5,940 bases of DNA from positions 1 through 5,940 of the forward strand of contig JAFZRK010000174.1 in assembly GCA_017619905.1 (NCBI GenBank). The letters run 5' to 3'. A model generated the notes under the pieces. The model was not told where the DNA came from. It saw nothing but the letters and a program-made list of their open reading frames with translations, and did not search any database. Of the stretch, positions 1-5,940 are shown piece by piece; the stretch's first letter is position 1; every line of letters begins with the position of its first letter. This stretch comes from Bacillota bacterium (GTDB lineage: Bacteria > Bacillota > Clostridia > Peptostreptococcales > Anaerovoracaceae). A program made the translations under genes and the position numbers.

Positions 1-493
1 CAGTCTGGAGGAGGCAGCCGCCGCTCTTAAGCAGGTGAGCGCCACCGACCGCCGGCTGAAAGCGGACAAGATAGGCGGCATATATCTGCTGGACGACAGC
101 TACAACGCCAGCCCGGATTCCATGAAGGCCGGCATATCCGCGCTCTGCGGAGTGGACGCGAAAAGGCATATCGCGGTGCTTGGCGACATGCTTGAACTTG
201 GCGGCGCGGACGAGATCGGCCACAGGGAAGTGGGGCGTTTCGCGGCGGAGAGCGGCGTGGACATGATCATAGCCGTCGGAGAAAGAAAAGACCTGTATTT
301 CAGGGGAGTCACGGAAGCCGGGACCACCGGCACAAGCACCATAGGTCTTCAGAATCTGGACTCCGTAAAAGATATGATACTGCAGATACTTAAAGAAGGC
401 GACGCCGTGCTCGTGAAGGGCTCCAATTCCACGGGTCTTGGGCAGGTGGCGGAACTTATAAGAAACTCGGAGGAGACATGGAAAAGATCCTGA
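1..493 (+). CDS. murF: MurF, UDP-MurNAc-tripeptide:D-Ala-D-Ala ligase (3' part)
   Basis: This is the C-terminal third of the cytoplasmic ATP-dependent ligase that adds D-Ala-D-Ala to the UDP-MurNAc-tripeptide, the last soluble step of peptidoglycan precursor synthesis. The reading frame is open to the left edge (first full codon at position 2), so the start and the central ATP-binding domain lie outside the window. About 163 of the usual ~450 residues are present. The Mur ligase C-terminal domain is recognised by DDSYNASPDSM (from position 92; the family form is DD-T/S-YNA-N/S-P-SM), by AVLGDMLELG (173-202), and by the closing LVKGSNSTGL segment. The GTG at 35 is an internal valine codon and not a start. 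The last 16 bases overlap the start of murD, so the two are probably translationally coupled. I see no frameshift. Confidence in the family is high; the MurF assignment rests on the DDSYNA and KGS motifs, which differ from those of MurE and MurC. Confidence 0.95.
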   Translation, partial: SLEEAAAALKQVSATDRRLKADKIGGIYLLDDSYNASPDSMKAGISALCGVDAKRHIAVLGDMLELGGADEIGHREVGRFAAESGVDMIIAVGERKDLYFRGVTEAGTTGTSTIGLQNLDSVKDMILQILKEGDAVLVKGSNSTGLGQVAELIRNSEETWKRS

Positions 494-1857
494 TAATGGG
501 ACTGGGGCGTTCCGGCCTTGCTGCGGCGGAACTGCTCAGCGGAAAGGCGCAGTTGTACGCCTGGGACTCCAAGCCGGAGGTCAGGTTTTCGCAGGATGTG
601 CTGGATAAACTGGCGGAAGAGGGCGTTACCCTGTATCTTGGACCTGACGCCCAGGAGAATCTTCAGACGGAGCATCCCGCTGAGGAGAAGTACTTCGACA
701 GAGTGGTCATCAGTCCGGGAATAACCGCGCGCCATCCACTGACAGCACTGGGAAAAGAGCTGATAGGCGAGCTGGAACTTGCCTACGAGAACTGCAGGGG
801 CAGCTTCATAGCCATTACAGGAACCAACGGAAAGACTACCACCACTACTCTGGTGGGTGCGATACTCAAAGCGGACGAGATACCCAGTATGGTGGCCGGA
901 AACATAGGACTTCCGGTCTCCTCGCAGGCGGCTTCCGCGGATGAGAATACGATCATGGTGACGGAGGTCTCCAGCTTCCAGCTCGAGACCATAAAGGACT
1001 TCAGGGCCCACGTCAGCGCAGTCCTGAACATAACCCCGGACCATCTGGACCGCCACGGTGACATGGAGGAGTACGCCCGCGTAAAGGGACGCGTGTGCGA
1101 GAACCAGACGATCGGCGACTACTTCGTCTACAACGCGGACGATCCCGGCGCGGCCCGGCTGTCCGAGACCATAGAAAGACCGGCGCACGTTCCGTTCAGC
1201 ACGGAGGGCGAGGGGCTCCAGTTCGGAATGCAGCCCAACGCAGCGTTCGTAAGGGACGGATACATCTTCGTCAAGAAGGACGGAAAAGAGAAGAAGCTCT
1301 GCAGGGCGGAGGACGTCAACATCCCCGGAAAGCACAACCTGCAGAACGCTCTTGCGGCAGCCGCGATAGCGTATTTCAGCGGCGCCTCGGCGCGCACCAT
1401 AAGCAGCATCCTTAAGACATTCAAGGGCGTCGAGCACAGGATAGAGTACGTAAGGACGCTGAGAGGCGTAAGGTACGTGAACGACTCCAAGGGTACCAAC
1501 CCGGACTCCACCATAAAGGCCATAGAGGCCACGGACACCCCGATAATACTCATCGCGGGCGGCTACGAAAAGAACTCCGACTTTACGGAGATGCTGAACA
1601 TAGGCAAAGACAAGATAAAGTACCTGGTCCTTCTGGGCGTTACGGCCCCCAGGATCAAGGAGACCGCGCTTAAATGCGGCTACAGGGACGACCAGATAGT
1701 AAGGTGCGACTCGCTTGAGGCGTGCGTGGCGGCGTCCGCGCAGCTTGCCAGCAAGGGCGACACCGTGCTTCTCTCCCCGGCATGCGCAAGCTGGGACATG
1801 TTCAAGAGCTACGAACACAGGGGCGAGGAGTTCAAGAAGGTAGTAAAGAGCTTGTAG
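478..1857 (+). CDS. murD: MurD, UDP-MurNAc-L-alanine:D-glutamate ligase
   Basis: This cytoplasmic ATP-dependent ligase adds D-glutamate to UDP-MurNAc-L-alanine. At 459 residues it has the usual family length and appears complete. The N-terminal Rossmann-like UMP-binding domain opens with GLGRSG (residues 8-13). The central ATPase domain carries the P-loop GTNGKTT (115-121), EVSSFQLE (163-170), and TPDHLDRHG (186-194). It also has the lysine expected to be carbamylated in the family, K203, in YARVKGR. HNLQN (286-290) and EHR (319-321) lead into the C-terminal domain with NDSKGTN (335-341), GGYEK (361-365) and the MurD-specific SPACASWDMF (433-442). The ATG at 478 follows GGAGG (469-473) and lies inside the end of murF, which is typical of a coupled operon gene. 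mraY, which usually separates murF from murD, is not here. Its isoleucines are mostly coded by ATA (20 of 30 by hand count). The identification is secure. Confidence 0.98.
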   Translation: MEKILIMGLGRSGLAAAELLSGKAQLYAWDSKPEVRFSQDVLDKLAEEGVTLYLGPDAQENLQTEHPAEEKYFDRVVISPGITARHPLTALGKELIGELELAYENCRGSFIAITGTNGKTTTTTLVGAILKADEIPSMVAGNIGLPVSSQAASADENTIMVTEVSSFQLETIKDFRAHVSAVLNITPDHLDRHGDMEEYARVKGRVCENQTIGDYFVYNADDPGAARLSETIERPAHVPFSTEGEGLQFGMQPNAAFVRDGYIFVKKDGKEKKLCRAEDVNIPGKHNLQNALAAAAIAYFSGASARTISSILKTFKGVEHRIEYVRTLRGVRYVNDSKGTNPDSTIKAIEATDTPIILIAGGYEKNSDFTEMLNIGKDKIKYLVLLGVTAPRIKETALKCGYRDDQIVRCDSLEACVAASAQLASKGDTVLLSPACASWDMFKSYEHRGEEFKKVVKSL

Positions 1858-1892
1858 ACACAAGGTCTTTCTGAAACGATACGGCTGCGGAC

Positions 1893-1899
1893 GGAAGGA
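1893..1899 (+). promoter_or_regulatory. Ribosome binding site deciding the TTG start of ftsW
   Basis: GGAAGGA lies six bases before TTG at 1906. No ATG or GTG codon occurs in frame between the murD stop (1855-1857) and this point. The first in-frame ATG, near 2011, would remove the first membrane segment. The site therefore supports TTG as the true start. Confidence 0.7.
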
Positions 1900-1905
1900 A
1901 GAACG

Positions 1906-3069
1906 TTGGCGGAAAAGGCAAAGAAAAAAAAGAAGATCCGGTTCAGGAGCAAGTTCGGCGAGGGCGATTTCATAGTCATAATCGCCACGCTGATACTTAC
2001 CGTCATCGGCATGGTGGCGGTGTTCTCCGCCAGCTATTACACAGCGATCAGCAAGTACGGCGACCCGAACTACTACCTTAAGAACAACGCCATGTGGATG
2101 GCCATCGGCTGGGCGGCGTTCATCGTCTTTTCGGCGGTGGACTACCATTTCTGGAGCAGGTTCGCGCTGCCGGGAATCATCGTCGGCTTCATCCTGCTCG
2201 CCTTGCTTTTCGCGCCGTCTTCCCTCGGATTGACCGTAACGCTCAACCAGGCCACGCGCTGGATAAAGATACCGGGCACCAGCTTTACGTTCATGCCGGG
2301 CGAGATATTCAAACCGGCTCTGATACTGTTCATTTCCTGGTATTTCGCTTGCAAGCCGTCCAGGGCGCGGAAGCTTAAGGGCTTCCTGCCTGTAGTCGGC
2401 GTCGCGGGTCTGGCGTTCGTCCTCATCTTCAAACAGCCGAACCTCTCAACGGCGGGCATAGTGCTTCTGATAGCGCTCGGCATGCTTGTCGTTGCGGGCA
2501 TAAAGTTCGGATGGATAGCGCTGGCGGTGGGGCTGGGCGCGGCTGGATTCGCGGGGCTCATCGTTCTTAAGGGCAGCTACTGGCTGAAGCGCGTCACGAG
2601 CTTCCTGGATCCTTTCGCGGATCCTCTGGGCGACGGCTATCAGGTAGTGCAGGGACTTCTGGCGTTCGGCTCCGGCGGAGTCACCGGCGTGGGACTGGGA
2701 CGCAGCATGCAGAAGGCCCTCTATCTTCCCGAAGCCATGAGCGACTTCATACTGCCGATAATAGGCGAGGAAGTCGGTTTCATAGGAGTCATGGCGATTC
2801 TCGTGGTATACATGGTGCTCCTCTGGAGGGGCAGCTATATCTCGATCAACGCAAAGGATATGTTCGGGACACTGATGGCGGCGGGCATCACCATTCATCT
2901 TGGACTGCAGGTGATACTCAACGTCGCAGTGGTCTCGGCCTCGTTCCCGCCGACGGGCGTGGTGCTTCCGCTCATAAGCCTGGGCGGAACGGCCACCGTG
3001 CTCTTCATGATGGAGCTGGGCATACTGTTCAACATCTCAAAGCAGTCCGCGGATAAGGAAACGTTATGA
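1906..3069 (+). CDS. ftsW: FtsW/SpoVE-type SEDS lipid II glycosyltransferase
   Basis: This is a polytopic membrane protein of the SEDS family, which polymerises lipid II into glycan strands with a partner class B penicillin-binding protein. It has 387 residues. A lysine-rich cytoplasmic tail (residues 4-16) is followed by about ten hydrophobic segments, the first at ~21-42. SEDS landmarks are ATRWI (116-120), PGEIFKPALI (131-140), QPNLSTA (177-183), and the large extracellular loop RVTSFLDPFADPLGDGYQ (229-246). YLPEAMSDF (273-281) contains D280, which aligns with the essential Asp297 of E. coli FtsW. Near the C-terminus lies PPTGVVLPLISLGG (348-361). Small departures from the common form are PGE for PSE, QPN for QPD and ISLGG for ISYGG. 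The start is TTG, 48 bases after murD and in the same frame. The last four bases overlap murG. The dcw location favours FtsW over RodA; a sporulation-specific SpoVE role cannot be excluded from sequence alone. Confidence 0.95.
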   Translation: MAEKAKKKKKIRFRSKFGEGDFIVIIATLILTVIGMVAVFSASYYTAISKYGDPNYYLKNNAMWMAIGWAAFIVFSAVDYHFWSRFALPGIIVGFILLALLFAPSSLGLTVTLNQATRWIKIPGTSFTFMPGEIFKPALILFISWYFACKPSRARKLKGFLPVVGVAGLAFVLIFKQPNLSTAGIVLLIALGMLVVAGIKFGWIALAVGLGAAGFAGLIVLKGSYWLKRVTSFLDPFADPLGDGYQVVQGLLAFGSGGVTGVGLGRSMQKALYLPEAMSDFILPIIGEEVGFIGVMAILVVYMVLLWRGSYISINAKDMFGTLMAAGITIHLGLQVILNVAVVSASFPPTGVVLPLISLGGTATVLFMMELGILFNISKQSADKETL

Positions 3070-4163
3070 AGGTAGTAATGAGCTGCGGCGGCACGGGCGG
3101 TCACATATACCCTGCCATAGCCATAGCGGACAAGATAAGGGAACATCACCCGGAAGCGGAGATACTGTTCATAGGCACCAAGAGGGGCATGGAGAACAGT
3201 CTGGTCCCCGCGGCCGGTTACGAGATAAAAGGCATAGACGCGCGCGGCTTCGACAGGAAGCACCCGGCGGAGAACTTCAAGACCATCCACACGTTCTTCG
3301 AGGGCACCCGCGAGGTGGCGAAGATGCTGAAGGACTTCGGCCCGGACATCGCCATAGGCACCGGCGGGTACGTCACCGGCTCCGTAATTAGCAAGGCGCA
3401 CAGCCTGGGCATAAAGTGCTGCATACACGAGCAGAACGCTCTTCCGGGACTCGCGAACAGGTTTTTGTCCGGCTTTGCGGACAAGGTGTTCACAAGCTTT
3501 GCGGGCACCGAGGGCAGGTTCAGACATCCGGAAAGGGTGGTCATGACAGGCAACCCGGTAAGGGGCGGCTTCGTCACTCTGGACCGCGCGGAATGCAGGA
3601 AAAAGCTTGGCATTGAGGACGGCCAGACCATGGTGCTCCTCTTCGGGGGAAGCCTGGGCGCGGAGGTGCTTAACAGGGAAGCGCTGGGGCTTGTCAAAAA
3701 GCTCGGAGGCAGCGACATACGCCTGTTCTTCGTGAGCGGCAAGAGACACTACGAAGAGATGAAGCAGAAGCTGGACGAAATGGATAAGGACCTTGGACCC
3801 CTTACGTTCATGGCCTACGCGGACAACATGCCGGAGCTTATGTGCGCTTCGGATCTGGTGGTCAGCAGGGCTGGAGCCATAGCGGTATCGGAGATAGCCG
3901 TCTGCGGAAAGCCCAGCGTCCTGGTGCCTTCGCCCAACGTAACGGACAACCATCAGTACTACAACGCCAAGGCCGTAGCCGACGCGGGCGCTGCTCTCCT
4001 GATAGAGGAGAAGGACCTTCCGGAAGGGGAGGACAAGCTCGCGGAAGCGGCGCTGGAACTGGCGTCTGACAAAGAACGTCTTTCCGCCATGTCGGAGGCC
4101 GCAAAAAAGTTGGCAAGACCGGACGCGGCGGATATAATATACAGGGAACTGGAACTCGACTAA
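3066..4163 (+). CDS. murG: MurG, lipid I N-acetylglucosaminyltransferase
   Basis: This peripheral membrane glycosyltransferase (GT28, GT-B fold) transfers GlcNAc from UDP-GlcNAc to lipid I, making lipid II on the cytoplasmic face of the membrane. It has 365 residues, the normal length. The N-terminal acceptor domain shows GGTGGH followed by IYPA (residues 8-17), GTGGYVTG (98-105) and HEQNALPG (121-128). The linker is followed by GNPVR (172-176). The C-terminal donor-binding domain has GGSLGA (204-209), SRAGAIAVSE (267-276), whose E276 belongs to the family's UDP-GlcNAc-binding segment, and NHQYYNA (305-311). ATG at 3066 overlaps the ftsW stop as ATGA, with AAGGA (3055-3059) six bases upstream, so translation is probably coupled to ftsW. 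FtsW uses the product of this enzyme, which fits their adjacency. In many Bacillota murB or murA follows murG; here ftsQ follows directly. The identification is secure. Confidence 0.98.
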   Translation: MKVVMSCGGTGGHIYPAIAIADKIREHHPEAEILFIGTKRGMENSLVPAAGYEIKGIDARGFDRKHPAENFKTIHTFFEGTREVAKMLKDFGPDIAIGTGGYVTGSVISKAHSLGIKCCIHEQNALPGLANRFLSGFADKVFTSFAGTEGRFRHPERVVMTGNPVRGGFVTLDRAECRKKLGIEDGQTMVLLFGGSLGAEVLNREALGLVKKLGGSDIRLFFVSGKRHYEEMKQKLDEMDKDLGPLTFMAYADNMPELMCASDLVVSRAGAIAVSEIAVCGKPSVLVPSPNVTDNHQYYNAKAVADAGAALLIEEKDLPEGEDKLAEAALELASDKERLSAMSEAAKKLARPDAADIIYRELELD

Positions 4164-4178
4164 AGCACGCGGATCGGA

Positions 4179-4955
4179 ATGAGCGAATACGAAGAATCCT
4201 CCGGCTACAAAAGCAAGAGCAAGAGGAAGAAGAAAAAGAGAAGAAAGAAGCGTCCTTTCCTGACGCTGTTCATAATAGCGCTGGTCATCGCAGGAGCAGT
4301 GCTTCTCTTGAAGTCCGCTCTTTTCAACGTTACCGCCATCCACGTAGAGGGCAACCAGTACTACACGCCTTCGCAGGTGATAGAGCTCTCCGGGATCCGG
4401 ACCGGTCAGAACCTCATATTCGGCGTCAAGTCCCGCGCAGCCGCAAAGAAGCTGCTGGAGAGCCCGTACGTCAAGACCGCCAAAGTGGAGAAGGTACCCT
4501 TCGGCACCGTCATAATAAAGCTGGAGGAGAGGGTGGAATACGCCGCCGTCGAATCCCAGGGCAGATACGTCATCATAGACGAGGACGGCACCGTCCTGCG
4601 CATCGCGGACGAGGAGCCGAAGATCACTGTCCTGGAAGGCATTGCGCTGTCCTCCGCCGAGGAGGGAAAGCCCCTAAAAGCAGAGCAGAGCTACATGCTT
4701 ACCGGCACTCTTAAAATACTGGAGGAGACCGGCAAGATCGACATGTATTTCAAGAAGATCTATTTCTCCAGCGCGGTGGTCAAGGCCTACATCTACGACC
4801 AGTACTACTGCGAGGGCACCCCGGACGGCATCCTTGCCAATCTGTCCTCCATAAAGCTTCTGGCGGAGGAGCATTACAGGCAGGGAATCAACAAGGGCGT
4901 CATCAAGGTCGGCACGGGCGGAGAGCTCTTCTTCGACCCCAGGATCGATCAATAA
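4179..4955 (+). CDS. ftsQ: FtsQ/DivIB division protein with POTRA domain
   Basis: This is a bitopic membrane protein of the divisome that links FtsL and the FtsB/DivIC protein at the septum. It has 258 residues. The topology is an acidic start, a strongly basic cytoplasmic stretch (residues 11-25, almost all Lys/Arg), and one membrane helix (~26-44). An extracytoplasmic POTRA domain (~47-117) follows, beginning FNVTAIHVEGN and ending KLEER. Next is the FtsQ/DivIB beta domain, starting with YVIIDEDGTVL (130-140). The C-terminus is short. ATG at 4179 is the first start codon after the murG stop, 15 bases away and in the same frame. The Shine-Dalgarno match is weak (GGAT at 4171-4174), so translation may depend on ribosomes finishing murG. 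Sequence conservation in this family is low; the call rests on topology, the POTRA pattern and position between murG and ftsZ. Either name, ftsQ or divIB, is suitable. Confidence 0.92.
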   Translation: MSEYEESSGYKSKSKRKKKKRRKKRPFLTLFIIALVIAGAVLLLKSALFNVTAIHVEGNQYYTPSQVIELSGIRTGQNLIFGVKSRAAAKKLLESPYVKTAKVEKVPFGTVIIKLEERVEYAAVESQGRYVIIDEDGTVLRIADEEPKITVLEGIALSSAEEGKPLKAEQSYMLTGTLKILEETGKIDMYFKKIYFSSAVVKAYIYDQYYCEGTPDGILANLSSIKLLAEEHYRQGINKGVIKVGTGGELFFDPRIDQ

Positions 4956-4967
4956 AATCCTTTTTTT
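4941..4967 (+). terminator. Weak hairpin plus T-run after ftsQ (possible terminator or attenuator)
   Basis: AGGAT (4941-4945) can pair with ATCCT (4957-4961), and a run of seven T follows (4961-4967). The stem is only five base pairs, the loop is 11 bases, and the left arm lies inside the last codons of ftsQ. This is weak for an intrinsic terminator. Some transcription probably continues into ftsZ. Confidence 0.25.
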
Positions 4968-4982
4968 CATCCTCAAAATCCG

Positions 4983-5011
4983 TTGTTAGAAATAATAGTT
5001 TGTGCTATTAT
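4983..5011 (+). promoter_or_regulatory. Candidate sigma-A promoter for ftsZ
   Basis: A -35-like TTGTTA (4983-4988, 4 of 6 to consensus) is separated by 17 bases from a -10 box TATTAT (5006-5011, 5 of 6). TG at 5003-5004 gives an extended -10 (TGCTATTAT). The predicted transcription start is near 5018, about 32 bases before the ftsZ start codon. The region is clearly AT-rich against GC-rich flanking genes. An overlapping TATAAT at 5009-5014 is a second possible -10, but it would give a 20-base spacer to the same -35. In many bacteria ftsZ has its own promoter in addition to read-through from dcw genes. The call is from sequence pattern only. Confidence 0.65.
4992..5011. repeat. Perfect 7-bp inverted repeat covering the ftsZ -10 region
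   Basis: ATAATAG (4992-4998) and CTATTAT (5005-5011) are exact reverse complements around a 6-base centre, TTTGTG. The right arm contains the whole -10 box and the left arm lies in the spacer. This geometry could be a repressor operator, but AT-rich promoter DNA also yields short dyads by chance. The structure is directly visible; a regulatory role is inference. Confidence 0.4.
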
Positions 5012-5036
5012 AATATTAATATGCACAAGTTGGTTT

Positions 5037-5042
5037 AGGAGG
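5037..5042 (+). promoter_or_regulatory. Consensus ribosome binding site of ftsZ
   Basis: AGGAGG is a full match to the Shine-Dalgarno consensus, eight bases before ATG at 5051. It is the strongest site in the window and favours the first ATG over the second (5057). It fits the high expression usual for FtsZ. Confidence 0.9.
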
Positions 5043-5050
5043 CCATAGAT

Positions 5051-5940
5051 ATGCCCATGCTACAATTCGAAACCCCGGCTGATACCCCAGCCAACATCAA
5101 AGTAGTCGGAATAGGCGGAGCCGGATGCAACGCGGTCAACCGCATGATAGATTCCAACCTTCAGGGCGTCAATTTCATCGCGATCAACACAGATAAGCCC
5201 AATCTCAAGAAGTCCAAGGCAGAGACCAAGATCCAGATCGGAGAGAAGCTCACCAAGGGCCTGGGCGCAGGCGGAAATCCGGAGATAGGACAGAAGTCCG
5301 CCGAAGAGAGTCTGGAGAACATAGAGCAGCAGCTCGCCGGAGCGGATATGGTGTTCATAACGGCCGGCATGGGCGGCGGTACCGGTACCGGAGCGGCCCC
5401 GATAGTCGCCAAGGCAGCCAAGATGTCCGGAGCTCTTACGGTAGGCGTAGTCACCAAGCCGTTCACCTTCGAGGGCAAAAAGCGCAGAGAGCACGCGGAT
5501 CTGGGAATCAAGTTCCTCAAGAACTACGTGGACTCCCTGGTAGTAGTCCCCAACGACCGTCTGCTCACAGTCTCGGAAAAGACCACCAGCATCCTGGACG
5601 CGTTCAAGAAGGCGGATGAGGTCCTCAAGGACGGCGTTGAGAGCATAGCCAGTCTCATCACCGAGGACGGACTCATCAATCTGGACTTCGCGGACGTCAA
5701 GACCGTAATGGGAGACCGCGGAATAGCCCACATGGGAGTCGGCACCGCAAGCGGAGAGAACAGGGTGGAAGCCGCCATCAAGAACGCCATCGAGAGCCCG
5801 CTTCTGGAGACCACCATCAAGGGCGCCAGAGCAATGCTGCTCAACGTCGTAGGCGGATACGACCTCGGCATGCTGGAACTCAACGATGCGGCGGACGTAG
5901 TCGCCAGGGAAGTTGACGACGACGCCATCATAATCTTCGG
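5051..5940 (+). CDS. ftsZ: FtsZ, tubulin-like cell division GTPase (5' part)
   Basis: FtsZ polymerises with GTP into the Z-ring at mid-cell and recruits the other division proteins. The frame stays open to the right edge. 296 complete codons are present, of a usual ~360-400, so the C-terminal linker and the tail peptide that binds FtsA/SepF are missing. Visible landmarks are GIGGAGCNAVNRM (residues 20-32), NTD (46-48), GLGAGGNPEIG (70-80), the tubulin signature GGGTGTG (108-114), and PFTFEGKKR (137-145). VPNDRLL (166-172) and the T7 loop NLDFAD (210-215), which carries the GTP-hydrolysis residues N210, D212 and D215, are also intact. One oddity is NTDKPNL where most FtsZ proteins have NTDxQxL. 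ATG at 5051 is chosen for its AGGAGG site. Ile codons shift to ATC (14 ATC, 9 ATA), unlike murD, as expected for a highly expressed gene. ftsA is not directly upstream as it is in many bacteria. Confidence 0.98.
   Translation, partial: MPMLQFETPADTPANIKVVGIGGAGCNAVNRMIDSNLQGVNFIAINTDKPNLKKSKAETKIQIGEKLTKGLGAGGNPEIGQKSAEESLENIEQQLAGADMVFITAGMGGGTGTGAAPIVAKAAKMSGALTVGVVTKPFTFEGKKRREHADLGIKFLKNYVDSLVVVPNDRLLTVSEKTTSILDAFKKADEVLKDGVESIASLITEDGLINLDFADVKTVMGDRGIAHMGVGTASGENRVEAAIKNAIESPLLETTIKGARAMLLNVVGGYDLGMLELNDAADVVAREVDDDAIIIF

Noticed and set aside
35..493. GTG at 35 as the start of a small separate gene
   Set aside because: The frame is open upstream to the window edge, and the protein is the MurF C-terminal domain, so 35 is an internal codon.
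1924..1932. A run of eight A in the ftsW start that gives the in-frame slippery heptamer A-AAA-AAG, as in dnaX
   Set aside because: A shift to -1 would end after about 50 codons with no meaningful product. I saw no clear stimulatory hairpin, and the run is explained by the basic Lys tail.
349..2148. A 599-codon open frame on the minus strand across murD and the start of ftsW
   Set aside because: Its codons are in exact register with murD and ftsW codons, so its stops would be the sense codons TTA, CTA and TCA, which this organism rarely uses. The protein is Arg/Val/Leu-rich with no recognisable domain. It is a codon-usage shadow.
2608..2625. Direct repeat GGATCCT twice within 18 bases
   Set aside because: It encodes the conserved LDPFADPLG loop of FtsW, so the repeat follows from the protein sequence.
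2895..4343. A 482-codon open frame on the minus strand opposite murG and the start of ftsQ
   Set aside because: It has the same register with murG and ftsQ and the same cause, avoidance of TTA, CTA and TCA. No family resemblance was seen.
4954..4981. Direct repeat AAAATCC at 4954-4960 and 4975-4981
   Set aside because: It is short and occurs in an AT-rich gap where such matches are expected. No further structure supports it.
5377..5391. Tandem GGTACC units in ftsZ
   Set aside because: They encode the Gly-Thr-Gly-Thr-Gly part of the tubulin signature and are not a regulatory repeat.
5060..5731. A 223-codon open frame on the minus strand opposite ftsZ
   Set aside because: It is in register with ftsZ codons, and ftsZ is unmistakable on the + strand. 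It is a shadow.

Overview
The window is a compact division and cell wall (dcw) gene cluster, with every gene on the + strand. The order is murF (3' part only), murD, ftsW (spoVE-like), murG, ftsQ/divIB and ftsZ (5' part, cut by the window end). Every gene is a recognisable member of a universal peptidoglycan or septation family. I see no mobile element, CRISPR array, RNA gene or accessory system, and nothing that looks like an undescribed system.

Organism: most likely a Gram-positive member of the Clostridia (Bacillota). The FtsZ reads like clostridial FtsZ, beginning M-P-M-L-Q-F with a short N-terminal tail. The Shine-Dalgarno sites are strong, there is a TTG start, and FtsQ is of the DivIB type with a polybasic cytoplasmic tail. 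The coding sequence is GC-rich by eye, yet it uses ATA (Ile) and AGG (Arg) heavily, which is unusual for a GC-rich genome. A GC-rich clostridial lineage such as the Anaerovoracaceae/Mogibacterium group would fit, but I cannot fix the taxon from this window.

Layout: positions 1-4163 are tightly packed. murF and murD overlap by 16 bases, murD and ftsW are 48 bases apart, ftsW and murG overlap by 4 bases (ATGA), and murG and ftsQ are 15 bases apart. This looks like one transcript with translational coupling. After ftsQ comes the only real non-coding gap, an AT-rich stretch (4956-5050). It holds a weak hairpin plus T-run, a good extended -10 promoter with a 7-bp inverted repeat over its -10 box, and a consensus AGGAGG site. 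ftsZ therefore probably has its own promoter.

How the genes work together: MurD adds D-Glu to UDP-MurNAc-L-Ala, and MurF adds D-Ala-D-Ala to complete the UDP-MurNAc-pentapeptide. MurG adds GlcNAc to lipid I to make lipid II, and FtsW polymerises lipid II at the septum. FtsQ/DivIB is a scaffold of the division complex, and FtsZ forms the ring that organises all of it. mraY (normally between murF and murD), murC/murB/murA and ftsA are not at their usual positions here.
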